Shown: positions 1-13,476, counted from the stretch's first letter. The stretch: DNA of 64,000 nucleotides from Pegea sp. RAD2-039 (GCA_034620365.1 JAQGEQ010000079.1:186001-250000), one strand, 5' to 3'. Translations and numbers: made by a program. The notes: a model not told the origin generated them from the letters alone.

Positions 1-10
1 ATCTTTGCAG

Positions 11-3000
11 TTATGATGAGTTTCTTCGGTGTATGAACATTCACTTGAAGGCGCTAATGAGTAACGCGTCAAATTTGCGAGAAGAAGATAAAAGTTCGTC
101 AACTGGTGAGCTTTTTCATCATTTTATCATTCTTCTGTGTAAAGATCACGTGACATTTTTCGGCAATTGTTTCATCATCGATATTTCCTTATAATTAAAA
201 AAACTTCTAAAAGATCTAAAAAGTGATTTTTGCGATAGAGCGCCATCTAGCGGTTCGATTTTCACTGAAATTATTAAAAAATAACTTCAAAATTGAACGT
301 GATATCCAAAAATGATCAATTTTTTTGCTTCTTTTGATATTATTTGTAAACTGAATTCATCTAAACATCTGATTTTGTTGAAAAACCAGAAAAATGTGAA
401 GCAATTGGTGAAGAAATAGCAAATGTGGCTTCTTCATCCGATCCTGTAGATGAAAAACTAATCAAAAAACGAAATTTTATCATGAAGGAGTTGCTGGAAA
501 CAGAACATCGGTGCAAATAAGTGATTCTAAACATTTCAAATCTTTTCAAATATCTTTTTGATGTAGATATGTTCAAGATTTAGGAGATTGCATCAATTTT
601 TACATGAAAGAATTAAATGAAGATAATATAGATGTCCCAGAAGTAATTCGTAACTCACAACAAGTGATCTTTGGAAATATGATTGAGTTACACGAGTTCC
701 ACAGGTGCCCCTATCCCCGCGTCTCTTCATCTATTTGTTCTTCATCTTCTTCATTTCATCAGCAACATCTTCGTGAAAGAATTAGAAAAATACAAACAAC
801 TTCCAGAAGATCTGGGACATTGTTTTGTTACTTGGTCCTCCAAATTTAGTCTATATGTGAAATATTGTCAAAATAAACCAATATCCTTAGAGGTTGGTGA
901 ATTCTGCTGGTTTTTATTTCAACTTAATGGTAGTTTAGATATCAACTTACCATAAATACCAATTAGTTGGTAGTGATGAAGTAATTGAAGGTTTGTTCAG
1001 TTTATAGTGAAAAATGCCGGCGACTTCTTTGATCAAATACAAAAGAAGAAGCAATTAAGTGAATCTATCAACTCGTATCTAATCAAACCCATTCAACGAA
1101 TCACTAAATATCAACTTCTACTGAAAGTAAGTTTCTAAACCATCTAAGCTTGATGTAGTTCTTCTCAAATTTCATGAAATCCACTTAAAATGATTTCTTG
1201 AAAAGCTTTAAGTGCCAGCTGAATGTTTTCACCCACCTAGTTCGTCACTTGTAATTCGAGATGCTTTTTGACATGTCGCCAAGCAACATGACGTCATTGC
1301 AGGAGCTTGCATCTTGCTGTAAAAGTGAAAAAAGTGAAATCCATGATGGTTTAGAAGTGATGTTATCGGTTCCCAGAAAAGCTAATGATGCTCTTCATCT
1401 GACGATGATGAGTGGTTTCCATGACAACATCAGTAACGAGGGAGACGTTGTCGTTCAAAACTCTTTCCAGGTTTTTTTGATTTTCTTTAAAAGTGCCCTT
1501 AACGCCCTCAATAAAAATTTCCAGGTGCTGGACACCAAACAACTGATCCGTAAAGAGCGGGATCGACATCTCTTCCTCTTTGAACTATCGCTCATCGTTG
1601 CTAAGGAGAATGTTGATAGCAACGGGAAGATGAAGTACTTCTTTAAAAATAAATATTTGGTGAGTGATCCTAGAGATGATCTCCATCATGTGTCTCATAC
1701 TCTTTGAATCAGCTCTCAGATTTGCGACTCCAAGATCCTAATAACGAAGCTGATGATAGTTGTAAGATCACAATCTGTGTTGGAAGATCTGAGAAGTTGA
1801 TTATTAAGGCTCAATCTTTAAAGATCAAACAAGTAAAGAGTCCTTCATCTGAATCATCAGCTTTTGATCTTTTTGATATTTCAAGGAATGGAAAGAACGC
1901 TTATCTGAATTGATTCCAACTGAATCAAACAATTTCGGCAAATTCTCGAAAAGGTAATCCTCCTAGCCGGAGGAGACTCCTTTCATCTCAACATCTGATG
2001 AAGATGTTGAAACCAACTAACCAATCACAAACTTGTATTTACAGAAGAGGTGCAGAGTTGGTCAAATGGCCAAGCTCATCAAGTAATGACAAATGGTCAC
2101 CAAGTAACTCCGATTCTATCTCAATCATGTCAAAAGGAAGTGGGAGTGGGCTGGATTCGGTGGTCACATACTCTCAATAATAACTCTTCACTAAACTACT
2201 TGTTGTAGCTGTCTATTGGCAACATAGTTTGTGCAGTGGAAGACCAGGAAAGTGAACAGGGCGACAACTTTATCCATGTCAGTCGTGGGACTTTAGTGAC
2301 AGTGGTCAAACAACCAACTTCAAATCAACTGGTGTATGTGCAAACTAGAGATGGTACTCGAGAAGGTTTTATTCCAACATACCGCCTTATGTTGCCGGGT
2401 TAGTACAACTTTCTTTCAACAATTTTGAAAGCTTTTTTCGACTCTCAAAAAAAAATTAAATTTTAAAACCTTTTTTTGCCATTTAAGCTTTTATAAAACT
2501 TCAATTAATTATTTATTTTGCTGAGAAATCTTTTTTGAGAGGTTTTCTGTTTTCAATCAGAGATATCATTTTTTCAATTAGTCAGTTCAGTTGTCACGTG
2601 ACCCCATTGATAAGCCAAACAAACCAAAAACGTCACATTTTACTTCCATAAACATTTAGTTAATTATTTACAAGCTTTAAATCTTTTTTATTTGCATCTA
2701 TTATTTGACTTTCTCCTAATTCTTTCATAATCTTCTTAAATTAATTCTCTCTAAGTGGTAGAAAGCAGAAAATTATGTTTGCTGTCAGTATGTCTTCTCA
2801 CTTTTATACTTTCTATATTAGATTTCAATTTAAATTTTTTACATTTCAATTGATTTTCATTGAGACTGCCCTCTGGCTATGTCTTTGAATCGTTTCAAAA
2901 CAACTGACTCTACAAACTATTTTCATTCTTTTAATCATACTCTTTTCAAATATTTAATTTTCATCTCATATTTTTTTCGCTAATTTTTTGACAGTTTCAA

Positions 3001-6000
3001 TTTGGATAAATTTTTAATTTTTCTTCTTTTTCGTCGCTTTTTTTTGGTATAAATTTCAACTTGTTTTTTGTTGTATCTTGAATCCGGTATTTTTATCTTT
3101 GTAAAATTGTACATGTGTGTTTGAATGAGTAAAGAACGCGTGTAAAAGCGCAATGCTAAATCATGCTTGTGTGAATACTCGCAAAAATTTCACCAACTAG
3201 GAAAGAACTAGGAGAAAAAAGTAGTTCATACAAACTACTCGTACTGGTTTTGTAATGGCTCATAATAGTGCTTCAGTGCACGTTGAGTCCAAGCAAGCTT
3301 TAACAACTAGATAGAAAACTTAAGAGGGTATAAGTAACATCAGTGAAAAGAAAGATTGAAAAAAGATTATGAACAGACATAGGGATCAGAATGAATCTTC
3401 ATCAGCAACTGCGCGTCATAAGAAGATGCTTTGCTCTTTGACGTGTCCTTGTACTTTCAATTCATCTCATCATAAAAGTAAGTTGAATTCACAGACGAAA
3501 GTTCAGTTGAGATATTTTGAAGTTTGTAAAATGTTTCTTGTTTTTTAATTACTTGTTTTTTTTTATGTGGAATATTTTTGACGAAGTTTTTAGCTTTGTT
3601 GTCATAAGGTGAAGATTAAATGTCATTCATAAGTAATAGTCTCATTTTTTATTCCAAATGAAATATTTATAAAGTTCATTTATTGCAATAAAAGGTTGAA
3701 CTTCGAAAAAAAACTTTCGAATATTCATTTATTGTCAAATTAATTCTTAAATAGTTATTTATTATAAGATGTTTTTTTAAATACAATTTTATTACACAAT
3801 TCGTTTATTTATACGTGATTCCAAAGACGTAAGAGCTTGTAGGTGAGCAATAACATGATTTTGTTCAAATATAAATCACTTAAATCACATGTTTGCTTCA
3901 AAATAAACTTTAAAGACGTATTAGCTACATAAAATTCGTAATTAAAGTTTACAAAATGCCCTAAAGTTAGTTTGTTGCTTTCTATTTACACATAATATTT
4001 TTAGGATATTAATTAGAGTTATTAAAAAGTCTTGATAATCAAGAATTAAACTTGAAATATTTTCAGAGAATTTTGAATCAGTTAATAATTGTTTAAATAC
4101 TTTTTGTTTGTTTTTCTAAATATTTATCTTTTTATCTTTTTCTCTCCACTAGCACCTGACATATTTTTCAAATTTGTTTCAAACTTCTGATAGCTTTTTT
4201 AATTTTCATTTTGGAAGCTTTGAAATTTTCATTCTTAAGATGTAATGTTTGTCTGAAATAAATGATTAACTCAAACTGAAATATTACACATTAATATCTG
4301 ACATAATTAATAATTTCTTTAACGTATAAGTAATTAATCATAAAAACATCATTCATGTAAGTTCTTATATTTATCTGAGTTTTAGTTGAACAAGTACAAA
4401 AATTCAATTAACTTTCTTTCGTTAACACAAATTAATTTAATTTTTTATTATCTCATGAGTTCAAAAACAAACTTTGTAGTCAAATCACGTGACCGTGTTT
4501 TGATTTGTACCCAAATGGGTTAGTCACGTGATATAATTTAATCGATTCTGCTTTTACAATTGCACTTTCGCCCTTTATTCTACTTCTAGAAGTTTAGTGA
4601 TCGATAAGTTGATTATTATTCACTATTTATACTAATTCATCTTTTTACTTTTTTGTTGTTTTTTAACAAGATATTCTTAACTAATTTCTTCTGCTAATTT
4701 AAGATGAATAATTACTAAAACTAGAAAATTAGTTGAAGATTTGTTTGTAGAAATATAAAGCTTTTCGCCGCATACTTATAGTGCTGAAATAAATGTGATT
4801 AATTATGAGAAGAAAACTGCCGTTTTTTGTCACTAAGACCAAATAGTTTAACAATCGAAATATTTCAAATCTAACCAATTTAAAATCTATCGAAAGTTAC
4901 ACAAAAAATCCTATTCATTTTCTGCAAATATTTTTCGGCTAATTTTTGAGATAAAATTATCGCAGAAATTTTAGTGAACAAAACACAATGTAAAAATGAA
5001 ATAATTGTTTGCCTGTTTACAAAAGTTTGCGAATTTATTCAAAATGTCGACCACTTGAACAGGTTAGGGGTATTCCAGCGGGTTTTTCGCTTTCAGTTGG
5101 AAAGGTTTAGTGTGAGCTACTTGTAATATGATAACTACGATTACCAACCAAACACATCAGTCAGTAATCGAAGCGAAAAAAGTTCCATCTGCAAATATAC
5201 ACGACTCTTTTTCCAACAGTCTCCTACATTTACCTTTTATCTTGTAAAATAACAAGATTATAAACAAGAATCAAAGTCAGTAGGCTGAATAGCTACTTAG
5301 CTAGCAAGGAACGTCGTTATTTGAACTCATCTTATTTCTGCGTAGATTTTCTCAGTCTTTTGTCCATTCTTTAACCTCATCTAGCTTCTTTTGCGTTTAC
5401 TCGATTTTCTTCGTAGTTTTTTGCGTATAACGAATCAGCTAAACGCGAAATGTTCACTCATGGGTATCTTTTTCTTGGCTAGTCACCATCATATCTCCTA
5501 CTACAGCAGAAAAACTTTTTCTATCTTTAAGCTTTTTTGCTAATAGAAGAAAAAAAAAGTTTATTTCTATCAGTTGAATGTGAAAAGGTTGTGTTCAGTT
5601 GTCAAAGGCGGTTAGTAAGATTTATAAATTAGAGTTCAAATAAATTAAATGATTCATAGATCTAATTATGCTATTTGATTTTCTTTTAAGTGATTCACTT
5701 AACTATTGAGGTGAAAAAAATAATTTTGCAAAGCTTATTGAATTGGACTTGAAGTCAATTTAGTTATACAAAGTTTCAGTTCAAACAGCTTATTGTCAAA
5801 TTTAGATTTATTGTAATCTAATTGAAGATTTACTTCGGCTTAGTTACTTGAGTATTATCATAATTATTTGATTTATTATCGTGAAATTAGTCTTTTTACT
5901 AAATGTTTTACTACAAAAAGCATCAAGATACCGATTTAACTTTGAGTTTTTCTTTTTTACAAAAATCACTTTGATATTTTGAAAGCTTATTAAATCAGCC

Positions 6001-9000
6001 AGATCAATTTAAATGCTATTTACTATTCATACTAACACTGTAATTTAGATAATTTTTTCTTAACATTTTGAAGCTTATAATATTCCATGGGTTACTGTTG
6101 ACCATTTTTTGATATTCTATTTTGGAGCAATTTAATCTTTTTTATAGCAAACTGCCACTTTTGTTCATGCAACGATGCCCGGTTTATTTATCTGCATTTT
6201 TAATACTTTTACAAAATTCAACTCCTTCAATTATTGTCGGTTTAATTTTTAGAGAAACATTTTTCGTTTGATGCTTTTTTATTTTAATAAATTTTTTGAT
6301 AACTTTTTCGATTAAGACCATTTTATTTTTAACTATAAACGCTAATTAAACAACTTGATTTTTTCAATCTCATTCATCAATAGAATTTGTCTATTGAAGC
6401 GTAACGTCGTATTTGCATCTCTCTTCTTGTAATCCATATTTTTAGATAACATGACCTAAATAGCTTATTATATCCTAAAACAAACTACATTCTACTTTCT
6501 TTTGTTGTAACTCTTTTAAAATGTTTTTTTTTGGTCACCACACCTAAACGCAAGTTGTTTGTATTTTCTAAAAATGTTTTTTTTAATTTATTTTTTTAAT
6601 TTCAATATTTTTACCTTTTAATTTGTAACATTTATTTTCTTATTTAATGATAATTTATTGGTTATTTTTGGATATATTCTTTAATCATTTGTTTATTTAT
6701 TCATAATTTAAATTGTTTATTATTTTCACTTTTTATCTGAAACTAAATATTTTTTCAGGAAAATTTTCACAATTAGTTTAAACTTGAATTAAATCCTTTT
6801 TTAAAATTACTTCCTTAAAAAGATTTTGATTTTTTTTCGATTTCTTAGATTTATATTTATCTTTTAAATCACCAACATTTTCATTTCTTCTCAATAGTTT
6901 ATCTTACATCAAATCCGAAAGAATTCTTTGGTTTTAGTGAAATTATTTCATAAAATAATTTGATGAACTAAACATAAAATCGATAATTATTTTGTGACAT
7001 ATTTTTATTTTTAAAGCTTCTATTTTGTGATTTTTAAAGTCTCTAGATAATTACTTGTTACATCTAACATTTTATTTTCTCAAATTGATAGAATTCCCCT
7101 AAAATTCAGCTTTAATTACACTTAAGCCAATTGACATTGATTCAATTCTTTTTCTCAGTTTATTTTTATTTAATTAATTCAATAAAATATTGAATGTAAT
7201 TAAAAGGTTTATTTTATTTAACGGAATCATACAGAAAATAATAAAATTTGATTATATTAATCATAAATAAACTTTTATAATATCACCAAAAGTAAAAAAA
7301 GTTCTTTAAGTTTTCTTTTCGAAATAAAAACATTTATGGATTTCAATTTTCTTCAAGGTATTTGATACTCCAAATCATTTGTTAAATGAAAATATTTTCT
7401 ATCTAATGAAAGTATTTAATCTTTTTTGTGTTTCTAGTATCTGACCCTTCATCAAAAGGCTCTTCAATAACAGATTTGGCGAGCTTATCACTTAGAACTG
7501 GAAAGATACAATTAACATCAACATCTACTCTACCTAATGAGAAAAAATCAGGTTTATATTACTTATCTTATTAATTGTAGATAATTGAATATCACCAATT
7601 TTCGATAAATTATTTTTTAAAACGTTTTTTATTTTTATTTTAAGAAAGATTTACTTTTAACTGAGTCATATTTAGATATCTAATCCTAGATTACAACCGA
7701 GAACTGTTAAAAGTAAAACATAAATTATAATACCTACTATAAATTTCTTTTAACAATTCAATTTTAAGTTTTTCTCCCAGTAAATTAGCAGAACTTTTTT
7801 TATATGAACATCAGACTTGATGTCCTTTTATTTTCTGTTATTTTCAATCAGCAACATTTTATTTTAAATATTTTTTGTAGGTTTTCGCAAGTGGCTACCG
7901 TCGACTTCACGTAAAAAGACCAACAGCAACCAAACCAATCTCAAATCAACAAACGAACAAACAGAACCATCACTAATAACTAATCAAATAAACAAGTCAC
8001 CTTCTAAAGTTAACAAAAAGGTTCTTTTTTTTTATTAAATATTCAGTTGTTTAGTTGATGAAAAAATCACTTTTCTTCACTAAAATCAATTAATTTTGTC
8101 AGAAACTGTTTTCCTGAAGATTGATTTATTTTATTCAACAAACTTTCATATTTCTTCAATTTTTTCATTTAATTTTCGTAATTATAATAAAAAGTAAATG
8201 AAGAAATTTGTTGTAAATAATCACAACAAGAATATCATTTCAATTTTGAATTCAGATCAATTAGTCTTCAACAAATTCATTTAAAATTTCAGAAAAAAGT
8301 ATCTAGAAGTATGATTAAACCATCATCAGTCAAACACCTTGTTAATGATGAAGTTGGTGATGAAGATGAAGAGATTAGCTCACAGACTCTTCCACCTAGG
8401 ATGGAGATTGTAGGAGATAAACTTTCAACTGATTCACAGATGGTATGACCATCGAATTTCTCCAAGTCACTTTCCGTTCAGCATTTTTTGATATTTCATT
8501 AAATTATCTTCCGACTCTAACAGCATGCACGCCCTCTAGTGTCTATTTGTTTGCGTCGCTTCTGTTCCAAATCTTCATCAAATTGATCTTTTCTTCAACA
8601 ATTTTGAAAAATAAAATCTTATGTCCTTACATCTTCAATCTCAGAGGTCGTCAGAGTCAGTTTAGATAAGAGCTTTTAGTGTTGACGTCATCTATGCATG
8701 ATCCAGTAAACTAAATGTACCTCGAATGGTTTATCGACATCTCAACTACTAATCACGTGACTACTTGCATGATGAAGCATCCCTCATCGAGACTCCCAAC
8801 ATCCTTCTTCTTTACTTTGCTTCTTTTACAGATCTCATCAGTTGTCATGGCAACATCTACGCGTTTTACATCCGAGTCTGCCGATGTGTGGGAGAAAAGG
8901 GTTAGAATGATTGAATTTGTAGTCCATCACGTGATTACATGTGTCACTTCGACCGGAAGTGATTGACCAATCACAAACAACTAGTTTAGCGATCGAAGTC

Positions 9001-12000
9001 GCTCGATTTGTTGCTTTTGTGTTTCGTACTCGATGTTTTGCGACTTCAAATTTATTATTTTGTTTTCTTTTAGAAGGATGTAAAAGGTCCGGAGCCAACA
9101 AAGAGTACAGAGAGTCCTCCGATCGAAACTTCTCTTTCTTCACCCGAGAGATCTCTTGTCCTTTCAGATGAAGTCTCGACTCAATCTTCAGAAGATGAGA
9201 TCAACAAATCTCTACAAAAGCGTGGATATGTCCTCACTGTAAGATATCTTCTGATCTGAAGAAGTTGATCTGTTGTGATTTGGTTTAGTGCTTTTCTCCT
9301 TAATATTTGTTTGAAATGAAACTGAGTTTTTATGGATTAATTAAATTAAACTAGATCTAACTGATTTAAATTGATGTTTGGTTTGAATTACATCAAAACT
9401 AATTGATTCAAAAAGTTTTTAAACAATAAACAAAGAAATCAATTTTTTTTTCTTTTTGTTCCAGGAACTAATTGATACTGAAAGAGAATATGTTAACGAT
9501 TTAGAAACTGTTGTCAAGTGTTATCTGCCAAAAGTTCTTGAAAAGGGTCTTCCCGATCCTGACAAGGATCAAGAAAGAGTCATTTTTGGGAACATTCAAT
9601 CAATTTATGAATGGCACAGAGAGTAAGATTTCGAAATGTAATTTTCATTTGAAATCAAATCCAACTTTTTCAGTGTCTTTTTGAAAGAAGCAGAGCGTTG
9701 CCAGGAAGATTTTTCGCGTTTAGCCAAAATGTTCAAACGCTATGTAAAGATTTGAAGTAACTTTTGAAAAGTTTAATGAAAATTTGGTTATTTTCAGGAA
9801 CGACGCCTACAGATGTATGTTATTTATTGTCAAAATAAACCTTTTTCTGAATATCTGGTGATTAAACACAAAAATCCTTACTTTGCTGATTTGCAAACTG
9901 AAATTGGAACAAAACTTTCAATAGCTGATTACTTGATTAAACCAATTCAAAGGATCATGAAGTACCAGCTCCTGTTAAAAGTGAGTCCACTACATCACTT
10001 TATCTGCTACAATGATTTCTTGCAATTTCTACCTCACATTTTTTAATCAATTATTTTATGATTACAAACGGGTTATGTAGTGAAAACAGATAATGCAGAA
10101 ACAATTTTGTGAAATTTCTATTCTGGTTTTTTACTAAAAGAACTAGTTGTTGTAGATAACATGATTAAAATTCTTCTTTTTTAACTTTTCATCAATCAAA
10201 AAAGATTTCTTCTATTTCATCTACAAATTCTACTTCTAGCTCTAAACCAAAATGTTTTTAAAAATATTTTTTGAGTTTTATCAGAAAAATATAATTTTTG
10301 TACAAAAAGCAAAAAATCGTTGTTGAAGATTCACGTTATTTCGACTGATTTAATGTTTATTTACTGCTCTGCAAAAGTTTAAAACTTTTTCTTTCAATTT
10401 TTATTGTATCTTCACAAATAAATAATGAAAATGGTGTGACTAAAACGAATTCATTAAAAGTGTTATCAGCTATTTACAAATTTATTATCTCTGACACTTA
10501 TTTATCTTCATTTTCTTTTTAAAGGATCTTTTAAAATATACTGAAAGAGCACAAGAAGCATGTGAAGAACTACAAATTGCTGTGGATATAATGCATGTAA
10601 TACCAAAGCTGGCAAATGATATGATGACTGTTGGACGAATGAAAGGATTTCCAGTAAGGACTCTTTAAAGATTACCTGACTCTTATAAGATTATGATTGA
10701 TGTTTTAAAACTTTTTTTTTTTAATAAACTTAAGATCTGATTTAAAGTTTTGTGTCTGTAAGCTGATCTTTACTCGATTATAAATATTTTTCTGTCAAAA
10801 TTCAGGTAATTTCTCCTAAACTTTCTTCAACTGTATCAAATAAATCATGAAAAATTAATGATTGTAAAAAAAAGTTCATGATAAAATCCTTTGTATAAAA
10901 ATATGAGTCATTAATTAAGTTGGGACGGTTTGTTACAGGGCCGCATAAATGCCCAGGGCAAGCTGCTTCTTCAAGACACGTTTGTTATACGAGAAAGTTT
11001 CAATCCAGATAAACAACGCAAAGTATTCCTTTTTGAACAATCTATCATATTCAGTGAGCTCGTTGATAAACGGAATGAAGAACTGGGATTTGTGTTCCGA
11101 AACAGGTTTCTTCTCTTGTTACTTCCACTTATCAAATTGTTTTCCAACAAATTATTGATTCCTTCAAAATTTCACTTCCTTCTTTAAATATTTCATGTAA
11201 CAATTTCAACAAATCTTTAGTAAAATCCGAAATACCTCATCTTCATCAATCATATCACAAATCTAATCTTTAATCTTCTTCATCAGTATAAAGATCGCGG
11301 ATCTCACGTTAGAAGATGTATCAGCTGATAATCGAGCAAATCGGTTTTTACTGAAAAGTAGGCGTGATCCTGAAACCTTCGAACTTACCGCTGCTACAGC
11401 TGATCAAAAAGAGGTGTGGATGAAGCAAATCCAAAATCAATTAGATAGCCAGTTAGATTTCGTCAATGGTGTGTTGCCAAACTACTTTTTTTAAACTCAT
11501 GCATCTATCAATTTTATTTTTTTTACTTTGAAGCCCTGCAACTTCCAATTTTGTATCAAAAGCAGAAAAGCTCGCAATCGCCTACTAAAGGCAACGCAAA
11601 CAACAATAACAATAACAATCATAATTCGTTACTCAAAAACAGCAACAACAAAACATCACTTGGTAAGATTATACGAATTGTAAACTAATTTTTCAAATAT
11701 TTCTATTATGCAGCTAACTCGCATTTAAACTGCAATCTGGGTGATGAGGCTACGTCATTTCATGATGACGTAATAGCTTCGCCGACCGATTCTTTATCGC
11801 TGTCACTAAGTGACAATAATTTGGTTTCCTCATCACCCATGTCACAACAAGTCGATCAAAGAGTAGAAACAAGAAGCAAGTTAGAAGAAAATTTGTTACT
11901 AGAATCAGTAAGTTATCGTTGAACTTGTTTACAAAACTTATTTGGAAACACTGTTTGTATCATTTTCAATGGAAACAATTGAATTTATTTTTTATTAAAT

Positions 12001-13476
12001 ATTTATGATATTTTCAGTTATAGATTTGTTGAAATGTTACAAAATCATTTCTTAAGTTATTTGCATTCCAAAAATTTCATCTTTTTTTTTATTAGCTTCG
12101 ATTTTTATCTGTTTTTTTTCTTCTAACTTTTAATCCTTAACTTTATCTGACTTTTTGTTGGCTGTTTTTTTGATGATTGATCAAATTTACTTTCCAGGAT
12201 AAATTAAACAAAGATGACAACAAAGCAACCAGGTAGAAACCAGTTACAAAACTAAACATCAATTAAAATTACTGGTGTTGTAGAAGTCTTAGGAATCCGA
12301 TGAAGAAATCGATCAACAAACAATATAAACGAAAAACTTCAAAGTCATCAGGCCAATTATATATGATTAAATCTCGTTCCATATCTTCTCATCAATTCCA
12401 TGATGCTATAGATGTAGCAAATACTTTGAATACAACAAGGAACACTTCATCTAATGAGTTTGTTTCTTCATTTTGTTATTTTCATGTCGCTTGTTGATGT
12501 ATTTGATTATTTTTATCGTGAAAACTGTTTAAGATGTTTAAGATGTCCACTTCATTTTACTCAAAGTTTTGAAGCTAATAAATTATTATTTTTAACTTTA
12601 ATAATTTTCTATTTATTTATTCATCAAATTAATACTGACTTAATCTCATCATAAAACAGCTCTTAGTAATCGATAATTATTATTTAAATAGATCTTCCTT
12701 GCCAGTTAATCACCGGTCAACTCCTGATCTTTCTTCCAAATCTTTCTGGCTTTCACCTTTATCACCAGCCAACATTAAATCGTTAACATGTAAATTTACA
12801 TACCCAAATCAAACTGACCTCTACTACGAGTAAGTTTAAAACCAATAACATCTTCCTACTTGTTTCAAAATTTCATCTCTGAAAATATTTCTTCAGCAGT
12901 GGAGAAAGTTTATTAGATGCTAAGTATGACTTAAACACCCGTCCTCAGAGACAAGTAAGTCTCAATCTATTCAAGCTTCATCTTTTAAATCCTTCTATTT
13001 TTAGGCTACATCAGTTTCTGCTGCTCAAGATTTCAATGCTGAAAAAGAAGATGAAATCAATGTGAAAAAAGGAGATACTTTAGAAGTAATTGCAACCAAC
13101 GCAAGAGGCCTTTTTCTAGTACATCGGCCTGCTGATAATAATCAACCGGCTGCAGAGGGCTGGATCCCGGGCAATGTACTCGGTAGAGCCGCTTATACTT
13201 TACGCAAGCAGCCGCAGCGAAACACAACTCCAAGAATGTTAAAACGAATTAGCGCTAAGCGTTGCTCTCAAAAGAGAACTGAATCCAACGATGATATCTC
13301 TTCTACGTGAGCTTATAAACTAATCTTTCAAGGTTATCATTCATCATTTGTATTCCAGTATTCCATCTTCAACATATTCTAGTATTGACCGTTTGTCTGT
13401 CCGTTCTACTCCTGTCAAATGTCCACACAGACGTGGATCAAGTGATGAGAGTCTTACTTATGGATCAGTACGATGA
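11..13476 (+). CDS. TRIO: TRIO/Kalirin-type dual RhoGEF, 5' end outside the window
   Basis: Guanine nucleotide exchange factor for Rho/Rac GTPases in cell migration and axon guidance. Exons, all phase-compatible: 11-105, 390-510, 567-704, 763-892, 1001-1126, 1303-1470, 1525-1659, 1713-1832, 1886-1953, 2045-2159, 2209-2398, 7438-7551, 7881-8020, 8293-8442, 9074-9238, 9465-9622, 9674-9743, 9798-9980, 10525-10653, 10939-11105, 11287-11468, 11534-11662, 11714-11907, 12198-12232, 12284-12457, 12692-12829, 12897-12954, 13005-13306, 13359-13476. Order: end of the linker after the spectrin repeats, DH1 ([22 protein letters not shown]), PH1, SH3 (2209-2398), linker with FRKWLP, DH2 ([23 protein letters not shown]), PH2, low-complexity linker with an Asn run, second SH3 ([12 protein letters not shown]), stop. 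Human TRIO and KALRN have the same order but may continue into Ig and kinase domains, which I do not find. The 5-kb intron after the first SH3 holds an alternative start. TRIO versus KALRN cannot be told apart, as expected for a pre-duplication homologue. Confidence 0.93.
2593..2602. promoter_or_regulatory. Palindromic E-box GTCACGTGAC
   Basis: A perfect ten-base palindrome in the large TRIO intron, 195 nt after the first SH3 exon. GTCACGTGAC is the classic high-affinity site for bHLH-ZIP factors (USF, MiT/TFE). It belongs to a set of six TCACGTGA sites in the introns of this gene. Confidence 0.4.
3040..3368 (+). promoter_or_regulatory. Putative internal promoter and 5' UTR for the short TRIO isoform
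   Basis: This stretch precedes the alternative first exon. It has a TATA-like TATAAA near 3049 and another TA-rich element (GGTATAAGTAA) near 3327. It is less AT-rich and less homopolymeric than the surrounding intron (about 3100-3350 contains several CG dinucleotides). No experimental start site is known; the call rests on position. Confidence 0.35.
3369..3477 (+). CDS. Alternative first exon for a GEF2-only TRIO isoform
   Basis: Inside the 5-kb intron an ATG at 3369 opens a 36-codon exon that ends in a strong donor (A|GTAAGT) at 3477. Its length (109 nt) leaves phase 1, which is the phase needed by the next exon at 7438, so the frame runs on into the linker, DH2, PH2 and final SH3. The exon encodes a short basic, Ser-rich start followed by a Cys cluster ([11 protein letters not shown]) that could be palmitoylated. 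As I recall it, the human KALRN isoform Duet also starts just upstream of the RKWL linker with a Cys-rich leader, and C. elegans unc-73 makes GEF2-only forms. I infer an internal promoter. Chance agreement of ATG, donor and phase is possible. Confidence 0.65.
4485..4531. promoter_or_regulatory. Pair of TCACGTGA E-boxes
   Basis: Two perfect TCACGTGA palindromes at 4485-4492 and 4524-4531, 39 nt apart, in the large TRIO intron about 1 kb downstream of the alternative first exon. Paired spacing near four helical turns suggests an enhancer for bHLH-ZIP dimers, but only the motif itself is seen. Confidence 0.4.
5040..5520. other. GC-richer island inside the TRIO intron
   Basis: About 480 nt of mixed, non-repetitive sequence with repeated CGAA/CGCG-type words stands out from the T-rich intron around it. 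I find no open exon with correct phase here: a short ATG frame at 5452 ends in phase 2, which does not match the next exon. It may be an enhancer or an untranslated first exon. Confidence 0.25.
8680..8985. promoter_or_regulatory. Cluster of promoter-type motifs in the intron before DH2
   Basis: Within 300 nt lie a CRE palindrome (TGACGTCA near 8683), two TCACGTGA boxes (8753-8760, 8927-8934), an ETS-type CCGGAAGTG near 8951 and a CCAAT box (GACCAATCAC) immediately after it. The intron around it is AT-rich and lacks such words. This combination is typical of CpG-type promoters. No in-frame ATG precedes the next exon, so an enhancer or non-coding start is more likely than a protein isoform. Confidence 0.4.

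Noticed and set aside
991-1007. Apparent 17-nt micro-intron (GTTTGTTCAGTTTATAG) in DH1
   Set aside because: Using a donor at 893 and the acceptor at 1000 gives [13 protein letters not shown], which matches the TRIO DH1 pattern in phase 0, so no micro-intron is needed.
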